A stretch of DNA of 64,000 bases from Brevibacterium yomogidense (GTDB lineage Bacteria; Actinomycetota; Actinomycetes; Actinomycetales; Brevibacteriaceae): positions 186,001 to 250,000 of the forward strand of contig NZ_JABASY010000005.1 in the NCBI RefSeq assembly GCF_016107685.1, read 5' to 3'. The notes beneath the pieces were generated by a model. The model made no database searches and was not told the origin of the DNA. It saw only the letters and a program-made list of their open reading frames with translations. Position numbers and translations under genes: made by a program. Below are positions 16,907 to 25,283 of the stretch, piece after piece (the stretch's first letter is position 1; the number at the start of each line of letters is the position of its first letter).

Positions 16907-18313
16907 TCAGCCGACGATCGGCCGTTCCTCCGCGTACCGGTACATGCGGGTCTGCGTCCGCTGGGACAGTGCGGAGGCCAGGGTGATCGTGCCCAGCCGG
17001 CCCACCAGCATGAGGGCGCTGAGGACGTAGAGGCCTTCGTCGGGAGCCCGCTCCGTCACCCCGACGCTGAACCCGCACGTGGCGAACGCGCTGATGACTT
17101 CGAAGAGGACGAAGTCCAGCGGTTCGTCCGTCACCGACAGCATGACCATCGTGCCGACGGACACGATGGTGGCGCCCACCAGCAGGACGGACACCGCGAG
17201 CCGGATGCTGCTGGGTGCGATCCGCCGGCGGAAGGCCGTCGTATCCGTGAGTCCCCGGGCCTCGGCGAGTGCGGCGAGCCCCAGCACCGCGAGCGTCGTC
17301 ACCTTGATCCCGCCCGCGGTCGAACCGGACCCGCCGCCCACGAACATGAGCATGTCGAGCAGCACGTGGCTCGTCTGCGACATGTCCGCGATGTCCATGA
17401 TCGCGAAGCCGCCGGACCGGGACACGACGGACAGGAAGAGCGCCTCACCGGCGGTGGCGAACCAGCCCTTGTCGCCCAGCGTGCGGGGGTTGCCCGCCTC
17501 GAAGAGGAGGAGCAGCAGCCAGCCGCCCGCGACCAGGAGCGCCGAGGTCGTGAGGGTGAGCTTCGTGTGGAGGTCCCATGCGCGGGGGGTGCGCCAGAAG
17601 ACGCTCATGACGAAGACGACGGGGAAGCCCAGCGCCCCGACGAACACGGCCGCGCCGATGACCGCCATGATCCACGGGTCGTCCGCGAAGGCCTCCATCC
17701 CTCCCGGGTGGACCGTGAAGCCCGCATTGTTGAACGAGGACACGGAGTAGAACACGGAGTGCCACACGGCGGTCCAGAACTCCTCCCCGCGCAGCAGGAA
17801 CCGGGGGAGGAGCAGGGTGGCGACGACGACCTCGGCGACGATCATCGTGAGCAGCACGACCTTGAGCAGGGAGCCCACGTGCCCCAGCTGGGAAGCGCCC
17901 GTCGCCTGCGCGGCGAGGAGGCGCTGGCGGACGCCCAGCCGCTTCGACATGGCCATGCCCAGCAGCGACGCGGCGGTGAGGATGCCGAGCCCGCCCACCT
18001 GGATCGCGACCGTGATGATGCTGATCCCGAACGCGGACCAGTGCTGCTCCGTCACGACGGAGCTGAGTCCGGTCACGCAGACGGCGGACACCGCGACCAG
18101 GACGGCGTCCGCGACCGAGGCCGCCCCCGTGTCCGCGAGCGCCGCCGGCAGCGACAGGAGGGCCGCGCAGCAGGCGGCGACGAGGACGAACCCGATCATC
18201 GCGGTGCGGGCGGGCGAGGAGAGGACGAGTGAGTCGACGACATCGCGCAGGTGACGACGGCCGCCCGCCTGATCTGCGCCGCCCGACGAGCCGGCACCAC
18301 CCCTGGTTTCCAT
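16907..18313 (-). CDS. trkH: TrkH/KtrB family potassium uptake membrane subunit
   Basis: Integral membrane channel for potassium uptake, partner of the RCK protein encoded opposite. The 468 residues contain four membrane-pore-membrane repeats; the pore-loop glycines are visible in VCVTGLSSV, SSFNNAGFT, VVSRSGGFA and SAFATCGFS. The first 40 residues are polar and cytoplasmic. Two starts are possible. The ATG at 18313 is preferred because TAACAT on the minus strand ends seven bases before it, while the ATG at 18322 lies inside that box. The gene is divergent from acuC with 62 bases between the starts and converges on trkA. Confidence 0.9.
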   Translation of the reverse strand: METRGGAGSSGGADQAGGRRHLRDVVDSLVLSSPARTAMIGFVLVAACCAALLSLPAALADTGAASVADAVLVAVSAVCVTGLSSVVTEQHWSAFGISIITVAIQVGGLGILTAASLLGMAMSKRLGVRQRLLAAQATGASQLGHVGSLLKVVLLTMIVAEVVVATLLLPRFLLRGEEFWTAVWHSVFYSVSSFNNAGFTVHPGGMEAFADDPWIMAVIGAAVFVGALGFPVVFVMSVFWRTPRAWDLHTKLTLTTSALLVAGGWLLLLLFEAGNPRTLGDKGWFATAGEALFLSVVSRSGGFAIMDIADMSQTSHVLLDMLMFVGGGSGSTAGGIKVTTLAVLGLAALAEARGLTDTTAFRRRIAPSSIRLAVSVLLVGATIVSVGTMVMLSVTDEPLDFVLFEVISAFATCGFSVGVTERAPDEGLYVLSALMLVGRLGTITLASALSQRTQTRMYRYAEERPIVG

Positions 18314-18320
18314 TCCACAC

Positions 18321-18326
18321 ATGTTA
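18321..18326 (-). promoter_or_regulatory. -10 box of a leaderless transcript (trkH)
   Basis: On the minus strand TAACAT is followed by seven bases and the ATG at 18313. The spacing supports that start. Confidence 0.5.
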
Positions 18327-18363
18327 CGGCCGGGTCCGGGCGAACGGACCGTATCCGGAGGGT

Positions 18364-18369
18364 TACAGT
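18364..18369 (+). promoter_or_regulatory. -10 box of a leaderless transcript (acuC)
   Basis: TACAGT ends six bases before the ATG at 18376. A GGAGGG at 18357-18362 could instead serve a GTG at 18370, but that GTG would be at the edge of the -10 box. Confidence 0.45.
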
Positions 18370-18375
18370 GTGGGC

Positions 18376-19578
18376 ATGGAACGCCGTGATCTCGATCTCT
18401 TCGTCACGTGGGACGAGACCTTCACCGATTATGACTTCGGTCCCAGCCACCCCATGCACCCGGTGCGGCTGGACCTCACAGCGAAGCTCGCGACGGACTT
18501 CGGGCTCTTCGACCACCCGCGCATCACCGTGTCCGCGGTGGGCGGGGTCGACGACGACGAACTCGCGAAGGTCCACACCAAGGACTACATCGCGGCGGTC
18601 AAGAAGGCGCAGGAGACCTCGGCACTGGACGACGACTTCCAGCGCGAGTGGGGGATCGGCACGGAGGACGTGCCCCGGTTCGACAAGATCCACGAAGCGT
18701 CGGGCCGGATCTTCCAGGCCGGCGTCGAAGCAGCGCGCGCGGTGGCCGGCGGAGGCTACGACCGCGCCGTGAACTTCTGCGGCGGCATGCACCACGCGAT
18801 GAGCAACCGCGCGTCCGGCTTCTGCGTGTACAACGACCTCGCCGCGACGATCAGCACGCTGCTGGACAGCGGGTACAGGCGTGTCGCCTACATCGACTTC
18901 GACGCGCACCACGGCGACGGGGTCGAGAGGATCTACTGGGACGACCCGCGTGTCCTCACCGTGTCGGTCCACGAGAACGGGCGCTTTCTGTTCCCCGGCA
19001 CCGGTTTCGCGAACGACATCGGGGGGATGCAGGCCGCCGCCTCCGCCGTCAACGTCGCACTGCCCCCGCGCGCGGACGACGCGGACTGGCTGCGGGCGGT
19101 CGACGCAGTCGTGCCCCACGTGCTGCGCGAATTCGACCCCCAGATCCTCGTCACCCAGCACGGCTGCGACGGGCACCGCGCCGACCCGCTCACCCACCTG
19201 CGCTTCAGCGTCGACGGGATGCGGGAGACCGCACTGCTGGCCCGGTCGCTGTCGGAGGAGCTCACCGACGGCAAGTGGATCGCGACCGGCGGCGGCGGGT
19301 ACTCGATCCTCGAAGTGGTGCCGCGGGCCTGGACACAGCTCGTCGCGATCGCGGCCGGGGCGGACATCGCCCCGGGGACGGACACCCCGGAGCGGTGGCG
19401 GAAGTACGCCGAATCGATCGTCGGCCGCGAGGCACCCACCATCATGACGGACGGCTACGACGGAACCTTCGTCCCCTGGAAGAACGGATACGACCCGCAG
19501 ACGGACCTGGACCGGGCGGTCATGGCGACGAGGAAGTCGATCTTCCCGTTCTTCGGCCTCGACGCGTACTACGACTGA
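18376..19578 (+). CDS. acuC: Histone deacetylase-family protein (AcuC-like)
   Basis: Zinc-dependent deacetylase of the HDAC superfamily; in Bacillus AcuC deacetylates and activates acetyl-CoA synthetase. The 400 residues show YDFGPSHPMHPVR, GGMHHAM (catalytic His pair), VYNDLAA, IDFDAHHGDGV with zinc-binding Asp and His, LTVSVHENG and ATGGGGYS. Length is within the family. Two starts are possible: ATG 18376, six bases after TACAGT, or GTG 18370 with a ribosome site. The leaderless model is preferred, and both give nearly the same protein. The gene is divergent from trkH. Deacetylation of acyl-CoA synthetases would fit the propionate operon 10 kb away, but this is an inference. Confidence 0.88.
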   Translation: MERRDLDLFVTWDETFTDYDFGPSHPMHPVRLDLTAKLATDFGLFDHPRITVSAVGGVDDDELAKVHTKDYIAAVKKAQETSALDDDFQREWGIGTEDVPRFDKIHEASGRIFQAGVEAARAVAGGGYDRAVNFCGGMHHAMSNRASGFCVYNDLAATISTLLDSGYRRVAYIDFDAHHGDGVERIYWDDPRVLTVSVHENGRFLFPGTGFANDIGGMQAAASAVNVALPPRADDADWLRAVDAVVPHVLREFDPQILVTQHGCDGHRADPLTHLRFSVDGMRETALLARSLSEELTDGKWIATGGGGYSILEVVPRAWTQLVAIAAGADIAPGTDTPERWRKYAESIVGREAPTIMTDGYDGTFVPWKNGYDPQTDLDRAVMATRKSIFPFFGLDAYYD

Positions 19579-19639
19579 TGCCGCGCGCCGCGCGCCGCGA
19601 ACAGCCGCGCGCCCGCAGTGTGATGGCGCTCGCCTCCTT

Positions 19640-19668
19640 TTGCCATGCCCCAAGCGCGGGGATAGACT
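19640..19668 (+). promoter_or_regulatory. Promoter of the bS22 gene
   Basis: TTGCCA (19640-19645), a 17-base spacer and TAGACT (19663-19668) match the housekeeping promoter well. Transcription would start near 19675, giving a 60-base leader that contains CCGGTGAGGTG before the ATG. Confidence 0.6.
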
Positions 19669-19735
19669 TGAGCGGCTATGTTCCGGCGGTGGGCACCCCT
19701 TGTTCACCGTGAAGTCAACCCGGTGAGGTGTGCCC

Positions 19736-19834
19736 ATGGGCTCAGTGATCAAGAAGCGCCGTAAGCGTATGTCGAAGAAGAAGCACCGCAAGCTGCTTCG
19801 CAAGACCCGCCACCAGCGCCGCAACAAGAAGTAA
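19736..19834 (+). CDS. Small ribosomal subunit protein bS22 (AURKAIP1/COX24 domain)
   Basis: A 32-residue, extremely basic protein ([19 protein letters not shown]...) nearly identical to the actinobacterial peptide seen in mycobacterial 30S structures and named bS22; it corresponds to Rv0500B in M. tuberculosis. It binds rRNA near the decoding region. The frame is too short for most gene finders but has its own promoter, a leader and a downstream hairpin. Synteny with the following glutaredoxin-like gene and hemA matches mycobacteria. Codon use is strongly biased to AAG and CGC/CGT, as in highly expressed genes. Confidence 0.93.
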   Translation: MGSVIKKRRKRMSKKKHRKLLRKTRHQRRNKK

Positions 19835-19849
19835 GACCTCTCGAACAGA

Positions 19850-19886
19850 CCCCGTCCGGCACTCACGTGCGGGCCGGGGGTTTGTT
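19850..19886 (+). terminator. Terminator after bS22
   Basis: Bases 19850-19862 pair with 19867-19879 with two mismatches around a TCAC loop, followed by TTTGTTGT. It lies 16 bases after the bS22 stop codon. Confidence 0.55.
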
Positions 19887-19915
19887 GTGAACGGGTGGAC
19901 GGTGGAGGGAGCCCG

Positions 19916-20173
19916 GTGAGCGTACGCATCACGGTCCTCACCCGGGCTGGCTGCAGCCTGTGCGTCGACGCAGAGCAGGTCGTCGCACAGGTGGCGGAGA
20001 CCCGGGCTGTCGACGTGACCATCACGGACATCGACACGGACCCCGGGCTTCGAGATCGTTACGAGTGGGACGTCCCCGTCGTGCTGGTCGACGGCCGGCA
20101 GGTGGGCTTCCACAGGATCGACCCCGTCCGCCTGGCGCGCGCAGTCGATGCGCGCCTGGCGGCGGACGTCTGA
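19916..20173 (+). CDS. Glutaredoxin-like (DUF836) protein
   Basis: An 85-residue thioredoxin-fold protein with the CxxC pair in TRAGCSLCVDAEQV and a cis-Pro segment WDVPVVLVDG, typical of the glutaredoxin-like family that precedes hemA in many actinobacteria (Rv0508 in M. tuberculosis). A dithiol redox function is expected; no partner is known. The GTG at 19916 has GGAGGGA five bases upstream. It ends 74 bases before rex, in the same direction, and is probably part of the rex-hem transcript, which would place a thiol protein beside a redox-controlled heme operon. Confidence 0.85.
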   Translation: MSVRITVLTRAGCSLCVDAEQVVAQVAETRAVDVTITDIDTDPGLRDRYEWDVPVVLVDGRQVGFHRIDPVRLARAVDARLAADV

Positions 20174-20247
20174 TCGGTGCACGGATCCGGCTGATCAGCA
20201 CACAGGACCGGCCTGCGGGCCGATCGCAGAGAGGAGAGCGGAACGCG

Positions 20248-20949
20248 GTGGCACAGACCCTGTCGGCTGCGACGGCACCGGACGGTGCTGGACGGTCGAC
20301 TCCCATCCCCGCCGTCTCACGCATGCCCGTCTATCTGGGCGCGCTGACCTCTCTCACCGCATCGGGCCGCACCACCGCATCCAGCGAGGATCTCGCCCGC
20401 ACCTGCGGCGTCGGCGCCTCCATCGTCCGCCGCGACCTGTCGCTCCTCAACTTCACCGGTCGCCGGGGTGTCGGATACGACGCCCACGACCTCGCCGACG
20501 CGATCCGGTGCTTCCTCGGCATCGACCGGCTGCGCCCCGTGGGCGTCGTCGGGGCCGGCCGCCTGGGCACCGCTCTCGCCCACTACCTCTCCGACCCCCA
20601 GCACGGCTTCTCCGTGCAGGCGGTCTTCGACGCGGCACCCTCCCGCATCGGCCAGCCCGTGGGCGGACTCACCGTCACGGACATCGCCGACCTGCAGCGA
20701 TCCGTGGACACGCTGGCCCTCGAACTGCTCGTCATCGCCGTTCCCGCCGCAGCAGCCCAGACCGTCGTCGACGCCGTCGCGGGAACATCCATCAGGGGGC
20801 TCCTCAACTTCGCCCCCGTCCCCGTGCGCGGCCCCGCCGGCGTCGAAGTCCGACACGTCGACCTGGCCACCGAACTGCAGGTCCTCTCGCACTTCGCCCC
20901 CGCACACCATCCGCATCACTCGCCCGGTCCCCTGGAGGCAGAGACGTGA
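20248..20949 (+). CDS. rex: Redox-sensing transcriptional repressor Rex
   Basis: Rex binds DNA when the NADH/NAD+ ratio is low and leaves it when NADH binds. The 233-residue protein has an N-terminal winged helix (about 25-88; SEDLARTCGVGASIVRRDLS, GRRGVGYD) and a Rossmann domain with GAGRLG at 102-107 and domain-swapped C-terminal helix. Length fits the family (205-250), with a 24-residue variable N-terminus. The GTG at 20248 follows GAGGAGAG. Its stop overlaps the hemA-hemC start as GTGA, so Rex is co-transcribed with the heme genes it presumably controls, as in Streptomyces. I did not find a clear Rex palindrome (TTGTGAAN4TTCACAA-like) in the 74-base gap. Confidence 0.92.
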   Translation: MAQTLSAATAPDGAGRSTPIPAVSRMPVYLGALTSLTASGRTTASSEDLARTCGVGASIVRRDLSLLNFTGRRGVGYDAHDLADAIRCFLGIDRLRPVGVVGAGRLGTALAHYLSDPQHGFSVQAVFDAAPSRIGQPVGGLTVTDIADLQRSVDTLALELLVIAVPAAAAQTVVDAVAGTSIRGLLNFAPVPVRGPAGVEVRHVDLATELQVLSHFAPAHHPHHSPGPLEAET

Positions 20950-23696
20950 CCACCCTCGTCCTCGGAGTCTCACACCGTTCCGCTCCCATGTCCGTGCTCG
21001 ACGCCGTCGCGCTGTCGGGGACGGACGTCGACACGCTCACCGACACAGTCCTGGGGAGCGAGTACGTCGACGGAGCTCTCATCCTGTCGACCTGCAACCG
21101 CCTCGAGATCGTCGCAGACGTCAGCGCGTTCCACGGCGGGCTGGCCGACATCGGCGCCGCGCTGGTGGGCGTCACAGGCATCGAGTGGGCGGAACTCGCC
21201 CACCACGTGTACGTGAGGTTCGACGACAAGGCCGTCGAGCACCTCCTCACCGTCGCCGCCGGCCTCGACTCGATGGCGATCGGCGAATCGCAGATCCTCG
21301 GCCAGCTCCGCCACTCGTACAGCGCGGCCCAGGAGGAGGGGCGGCTCACGGGTGAGCTCAGCCGCACCATCCAGGAATCCCTGCGGGTGGGCAAGCGCGC
21401 CCACGCGGAGACGGAGCTGGACTCCGTCGCCCGCTCGCTGCTCGACACCGCACTCGTCGAGGCGGCCGGGCACATCGGCCCGCTGGCGACCGCGGACGTG
21501 CTGGTCGTCGGGGCGGGCGCGATGTCCGGCCTGTCCGTCGCGTCTCTTGCGCGCCAGGGGGTCGGCTCCGTCACGGTGCTCAACCGGACCCTCGACAAGG
21601 CGCAGCGACTCGCCGACACCGTCGACGGACGCGCACGCGTCCTCACCCCCGAGGTCCTGGCGGAGGAGTTCGCCCGCGCGGACCTCGTCATCTCCGTCAC
21701 CGGCGCCCGCGGGACGGTCATCGACCAGGACACCGTCACGGCGTCGCTCACACACCTCGACGAGGGAGCGCGGCCTGCCAACACGTACGTCGTCGACCTC
21801 GCCCTGCCCTTCGACGTGGATCCGAATGTGGAGACCCACGACCACGTCCGCATGATCGGTCTCGAAGGGCTGTCCTCGATCTTCGCGGACTCCGCGTACA
21901 CCGCGAGCTCGGGCGTCGTGCAGATCATCTCGCAGGTGCGCGCGATCATCCAGGAGGAGCTCGCGGCGCTGTCCGCCAGCCGCCGCGCCCGCCAGATCGC
22001 CCCCACTGTCACCGCCCTGCGGCGCCAGGCCCGCGACACGGTGGACCGGGAGTTCGAGCGCCTGTCGCGCAGGCTGGGCGACCAGGTGTCGGAGAAGGTC
22101 CTCGACGAGGTGCGGCAGTCGCTGCGCCGCGTCGCCACCACGCTCCTCCACACGCCCACGGTCCGCGTGAAGGAGCTCATGGGCGCGGACAACGATTCGA
22201 TCGACTACGCGGCGGCCCTCACGACGCTCTTCGACCTCCAGCGCACGCCGGCTCCCGGAGCGCAGGCGGCCGCGGGTGCCTCGGCAGCACCCGCTGCGGG
22301 GAGCGCCACCATGGGGATGTCCTCCGCGGAGATGTCCGCGACCGGCTTCTCCTCCTTCGCCGGCGACCTCGACGCGGTCGCCGCGATGGCCGCCTCACCC
22401 ACGATGACCGCGGTCGCCTCCGCGACGACCGCGACGCCTGTCATGGACACCGTCCCGCTGGCCGCCTCGTGGATCCCGTCGGGCGGATCCGCCGAGGCCG
22501 AGGCCCCTTCGGCAGAAGAGGCCCCCTCAGCAGAAGAGGCCGCCTCGGCTTCCCACCACATCGCGGCCGACGGGCAGAGCCAGGTCGCGGACCACACGAT
22601 GGACGTCGTCGAACCGGAGCACCCCACAGGACGCACGGTCCGACTGGGGACGCGCCGGTCACGGCTCGCCCGCTCGCAGTCCACGGCGATCGCCCAGCAG
22701 CTGGCCGCACAGACCGGCTGGCGGATCGAGATCGTCGAGGTCGTCACCGAAGGCGACGTGAACATGACGCCTCTCGCGGCGTTCGGCGGCACCGGCGTGT
22801 TCGTTTCCGCGGTGCGCTCGGCGCTGCTCACCGGGTCGATCGACATCGCCGTCCACTCGCTCAAGGACCTCCCCACCGCGCAGGCCCCCGGCATCCACCT
22901 CGCGGCGGTGCCCCCGCGGGTCGACCCGTCCGACGTGCTCATCGGGCGCGACGGGATGAGCCTGTCGCAGCTGCCGGCGGGGTCCGTCATCGGGACGGGA
23001 TCGCCCCGGCGCGCGGCACAGCTGCGCGCAGCGCGCCCGGACATCGAGGTGACCGGGGTGCGGGGCAACGTCGACACCCGGATCCGCCACGTGACGGAGG
23101 GTCGCCTCGACGGTGTCGTGCTCGCCGCCGCCGGAGTGCGCCGCCTGGGCCGCATCGACGAGGTGACCGACGTGCTCGACGGGGCCGTCATGCTCCCGGC
23201 GCCCGGCCAGGGAGCACTCGCGATCGAATGCCGTGACGCGAGCGCCGACCTCTCCGCGGACGACGCGGCCCTGCGCGACGGACTCGCCGGCCTGCACGAC
23301 GAGGCGACCGCGCTGGCCGTCCACAGCGAGCGGGCCATCCTCAACCGTGCCGAAGCCGGCTGCTCCGCACCCATCGGAGCCCTCGCCACCCTGGACGGCC
23401 GCTCCCTCGCGGTGACGGGCGTCCTCGCGGACGAGCAGGGCAAGCTGCTGCGCGTGTCCCGGACGACCGAACTGCCGCGCCACGATGCCCAGACGCACGC
23501 GGCGGACGTGCGACTCGCCGCGGAGCAGCTGGGAGCCGACGTGGCAGTCGAACTGCTGGACGGCCTCGGCATCGACCCCCGGAAATCGGTGGGCGCGAAC
23601 GCACCTCAGACACACCTCGGCAACGCAGCACCCGCAGCAGACGCCGACCCCATCCCCGACACACCAGGAGGTGACGACAGTGCCGACACCCGCTGA
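20946..23696 (+). CDS. hemA-hemC: Glutamyl-tRNA reductase fused to hydroxymethylbilane synthase
   Basis: One 916-residue frame encodes two enzymes. Residues 1-430 are HemA: LGVSHRSAP, the nucleophile Cys50 in STCNRLE, GESQILGQ, the NADPH loop VVGAGAMSG and the C-terminal dimerisation helices. Residues 565-870 are HemC: LGTRRSRLARSQ, FVSAVRSALL, HSLKDLPT, GTGSPRRAAQL, and AGCSAPIG with Cys806, which holds the dipyrromethane cofactor. Between them lies a 130-residue Ala/Ser/Pro-rich linker with an in-frame 18-bp repeat. I see no stop or strong internal ribosome site; an ATG at 22599 could allow separate HemC. HemA makes glutamate-1-semialdehyde; HemC joins four porphobilinogens. The GTG start overlaps rex, and hemD overlaps the end by 17 bases. 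Confidence 0.92.
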   Translation: MTTLVLGVSHRSAPMSVLDAVALSGTDVDTLTDTVLGSEYVDGALILSTCNRLEIVADVSAFHGGLADIGAALVGVTGIEWAELAHHVYVRFDDKAVEHLLTVAAGLDSMAIGESQILGQLRHSYSAAQEEGRLTGELSRTIQESLRVGKRAHAETELDSVARSLLDTALVEAAGHIGPLATADVLVVGAGAMSGLSVASLARQGVGSVTVLNRTLDKAQRLADTVDGRARVLTPEVLAEEFARADLVISVTGARGTVIDQDTVTASLTHLDEGARPANTYVVDLALPFDVDPNVETHDHVRMIGLEGLSSIFADSAYTASSGVVQIISQVRAIIQEELAALSASRRARQIAPTVTALRRQARDTVDREFERLSRRLGDQVSEKVLDEVRQSLRRVATTLLHTPTVRVKELMGADNDSIDYAAALTTLFDLQRTPAPGAQAAAGASAAPAAGSATMGMSSAEMSATGFSSFAGDLDAVAAMAASPTMTAVASATTATPVMDTVPLAASWIPSGGSAEAEAPSAEEAPSAEEAASASHHIAADGQSQVADHTMDVVEPEHPTGRTVRLGTRRSRLARSQSTAIAQQLAAQTGWRIEIVEVVTEGDVNMTPLAAFGGTGVFVSAVRSALLTGSIDIAVHSLKDLPTAQAPGIHLAAVPPRVDPSDVLIGRDGMSLSQLPAGSVIGTGSPRRAAQLRAARPDIEVTGVRGNVDTRIRHVTEGRLDGVVLAAAGVRRLGRIDEVTDVLDGAVMLPAPGQGALAIECRDASADLSADDAALRDGLAGLHDEATALAVHSERAILNRAEAGCSAPIGALATLDGRSLAVTGVLADEQGKLLRVSRTTELPRHDAQTHAADVRLAAEQLGADVAVELLDGLGIDPRKSVGANAPQTHLGNAAPAADADPIPDTPGGDDSADTR
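22500..22541 (+). repeat. 18-bp in-frame tandem repeat in the HemA-HemC linker
   Basis: Units at 22500-22517 and 22518-22535 plus a partial third encode EAPSAE repeats. Two mismatches separate the full units. Confidence 0.75.
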
Positions 23697-25278
23697 TGAA
23701 GCGTTCGGAGCACTCGCCGTGCCGACCGTCTACTTCCTGGGCGCAGGCCCCGGCGACCCCGCTCTCGTGACGCGACGCGGGACGGACCTGCTCGCCACCG
23801 CCCCGCTGGTCGTGTACAACCACTCCGTCCACGACGGGATCCTCGACGCCTACGCGGGCCCGGACGTGCAGCGCATGGACGCGACGGAGCTGGGTCAGGC
23901 CGCGACGACACGCGGCCGCAAGCTCGCGGGCCTCGCCCGTGAGCACGGCAGCGTCGTGCGGATCGTCCCGCACGACGGCGTGCTCTTCTCGACGACCACC
24001 GACGAAGCGGCCTCGGTCCGCAGACAGGGCGTCGACTTCGAGATCATCCCCGGCGTGGGGGTTGCGGCCTCGGCAGCCGCCTACGCGGGAGCACCCGTGA
24101 CGACGAACCGCGTGCGCTCCGTCCGGCTCGTCGAAGCCGGCGAGCAGTCGCACCTGGACGTGTCGAAGCACCGCAACACCGGACACGTCATCAACGGTGA
24201 GCGCGACGACGTCATCGACGCGCTCACCGCGCTGCTGGGCGACGGCTGGGACTCCGACACCCCCGTCCTCCTCACGACGGAGGTGTCGACGATCGAGCAG
24301 CTCACGCTGGAGACGACGTTCGGGCAGGCGGAGTCCCGCCTGCGGACGGAGGTGCCGACCGGCACGCGCGTGACGATGTTCTTCGGCCAGGGCGTCGCCC
24401 AGCACGCAGAGCTCGACTGGTTCGAGTCCCGCCCGCTGTTCGGCTGGCGCGTGCTCATCCCGCGCACCAAGGAGCAGGGGCGGTCGACCGCCCGAGAACT
24501 GGCCGAACTGGGCGCGATCGGCACCATCGTGCCGACGATCGCGATCCAGCCGCCCCGCACGCCCACCCAGATGGAGCGGGCGATCCAGGGACTCGTCAAC
24601 GGGGACTACCAGTGGGTGGGACTCACCAGCGTCAACGCGGTCCGCGCGGTGCGCGAATGGTTCGAGGAATTCGGGCTCGACACACGGGCGCTCGCCGGTG
24701 TGCGCGTCGCAGCAGTGGGCGGACCCACCGCGGACGCGCTCATCGACTGGGGCGTGACCCCGGACCTCGTGCCCTCCGGGGAGCATTCCGCCCGAGGCCT
24801 CGTCGAGGACTGGCCGGACCGCGACCCGCAGTCGGACCCCGGCGCGCGGGTGCTCCTGCCGCGTGCCGACATCGCGACGGAAGTCCTCTTCGAGGGACTT
24901 CAGGAACGCGGGTGGGACGTGCACGACGTCACCGCCTACCGGACCGTCCGTGCGGCACCGCCGCCGGCACCGGTGAGAGAATCGATCAAGTCCGGCGACT
25001 TCGACGCCGTGCTCTTCACGTCGTCGTCCACCGTCCGCAACCTCGTCGGCATCGCGGGGAAGCCTCCCGCCAGCACCGTCGTGTGCGCGATCGGACCGGC
25101 GACGGCGCAGACGGCACAGGAGCACGGCCTCGACGTCGACGTCCTGGCGGACGAGGCGAACCTGGGATCGCTCATCAGCGGTCTCGTCGACTACGCGGTG
25201 AAGAGGCGCACGGAGGACCTGGCGGCCGGACGCGCGCCGCTGCGGCCTTCGCAGACCCGACCGCTCAAGAAGAGGTGA
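23680..25278 (+). CDS. hemD: Uroporphyrinogen-III synthase with N-terminal CobA-like domain
   Basis: The 532-residue protein joins a tetrapyrrole-methylase-like domain (about 1-250; [37 protein letters not shown]) to a uroporphyrinogen-III synthase domain (about 258-510; [52 protein letters not shown]). HemD cyclises hydroxymethylbilane to uroporphyrinogen III. In the methylase domain the GGDPxxFGRGGEE loop that binds S-adenosylmethionine is replaced by [14 protein letters not shown], so methylation is doubtful. The GTG at 23680 has AGGAGG eight bases upstream and lies inside the end of hemA-hemC. Another GTG at 23671 overlaps the ribosome site and is less likely. Confidence 0.9.
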   Translation: MPTPADEAFGALAVPTVYFLGAGPGDPALVTRRGTDLLATAPLVVYNHSVHDGILDAYAGPDVQRMDATELGQAATTRGRKLAGLAREHGSVVRIVPHDGVLFSTTTDEAASVRRQGVDFEIIPGVGVAASAAAYAGAPVTTNRVRSVRLVEAGEQSHLDVSKHRNTGHVINGERDDVIDALTALLGDGWDSDTPVLLTTEVSTIEQLTLETTFGQAESRLRTEVPTGTRVTMFFGQGVAQHAELDWFESRPLFGWRVLIPRTKEQGRSTARELAELGAIGTIVPTIAIQPPRTPTQMERAIQGLVNGDYQWVGLTSVNAVRAVREWFEEFGLDTRALAGVRVAAVGGPTADALIDWGVTPDLVPSGEHSARGLVEDWPDRDPQSDPGARVLLPRADIATEVLFEGLQERGWDVHDVTAYRTVRAAPPPAPVRESIKSGDFDAVLFTSSSTVRNLVGIAGKPPASTVVCAIGPATAQTAQEHGLDVDVLADEANLGSLISGLVDYAVKRRTEDLAAGRAPLRPSQTRPLKKR

Positions 25279-25283
25279 CGAAC

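Noticed and set aside
19579..19735. Additional small gene in front of bS22
   Set aside because: The segment is GC-rich with CGCG runs and then a clear promoter and leader. No frame has both a start signal and meaningful composition.
18196..20037. A 613-codon antisense frame across acuC, bS22 and the glutaredoxin-like gene
   Set aside because: It runs through three supported genes and two promoters. Composition is that of a shadow.
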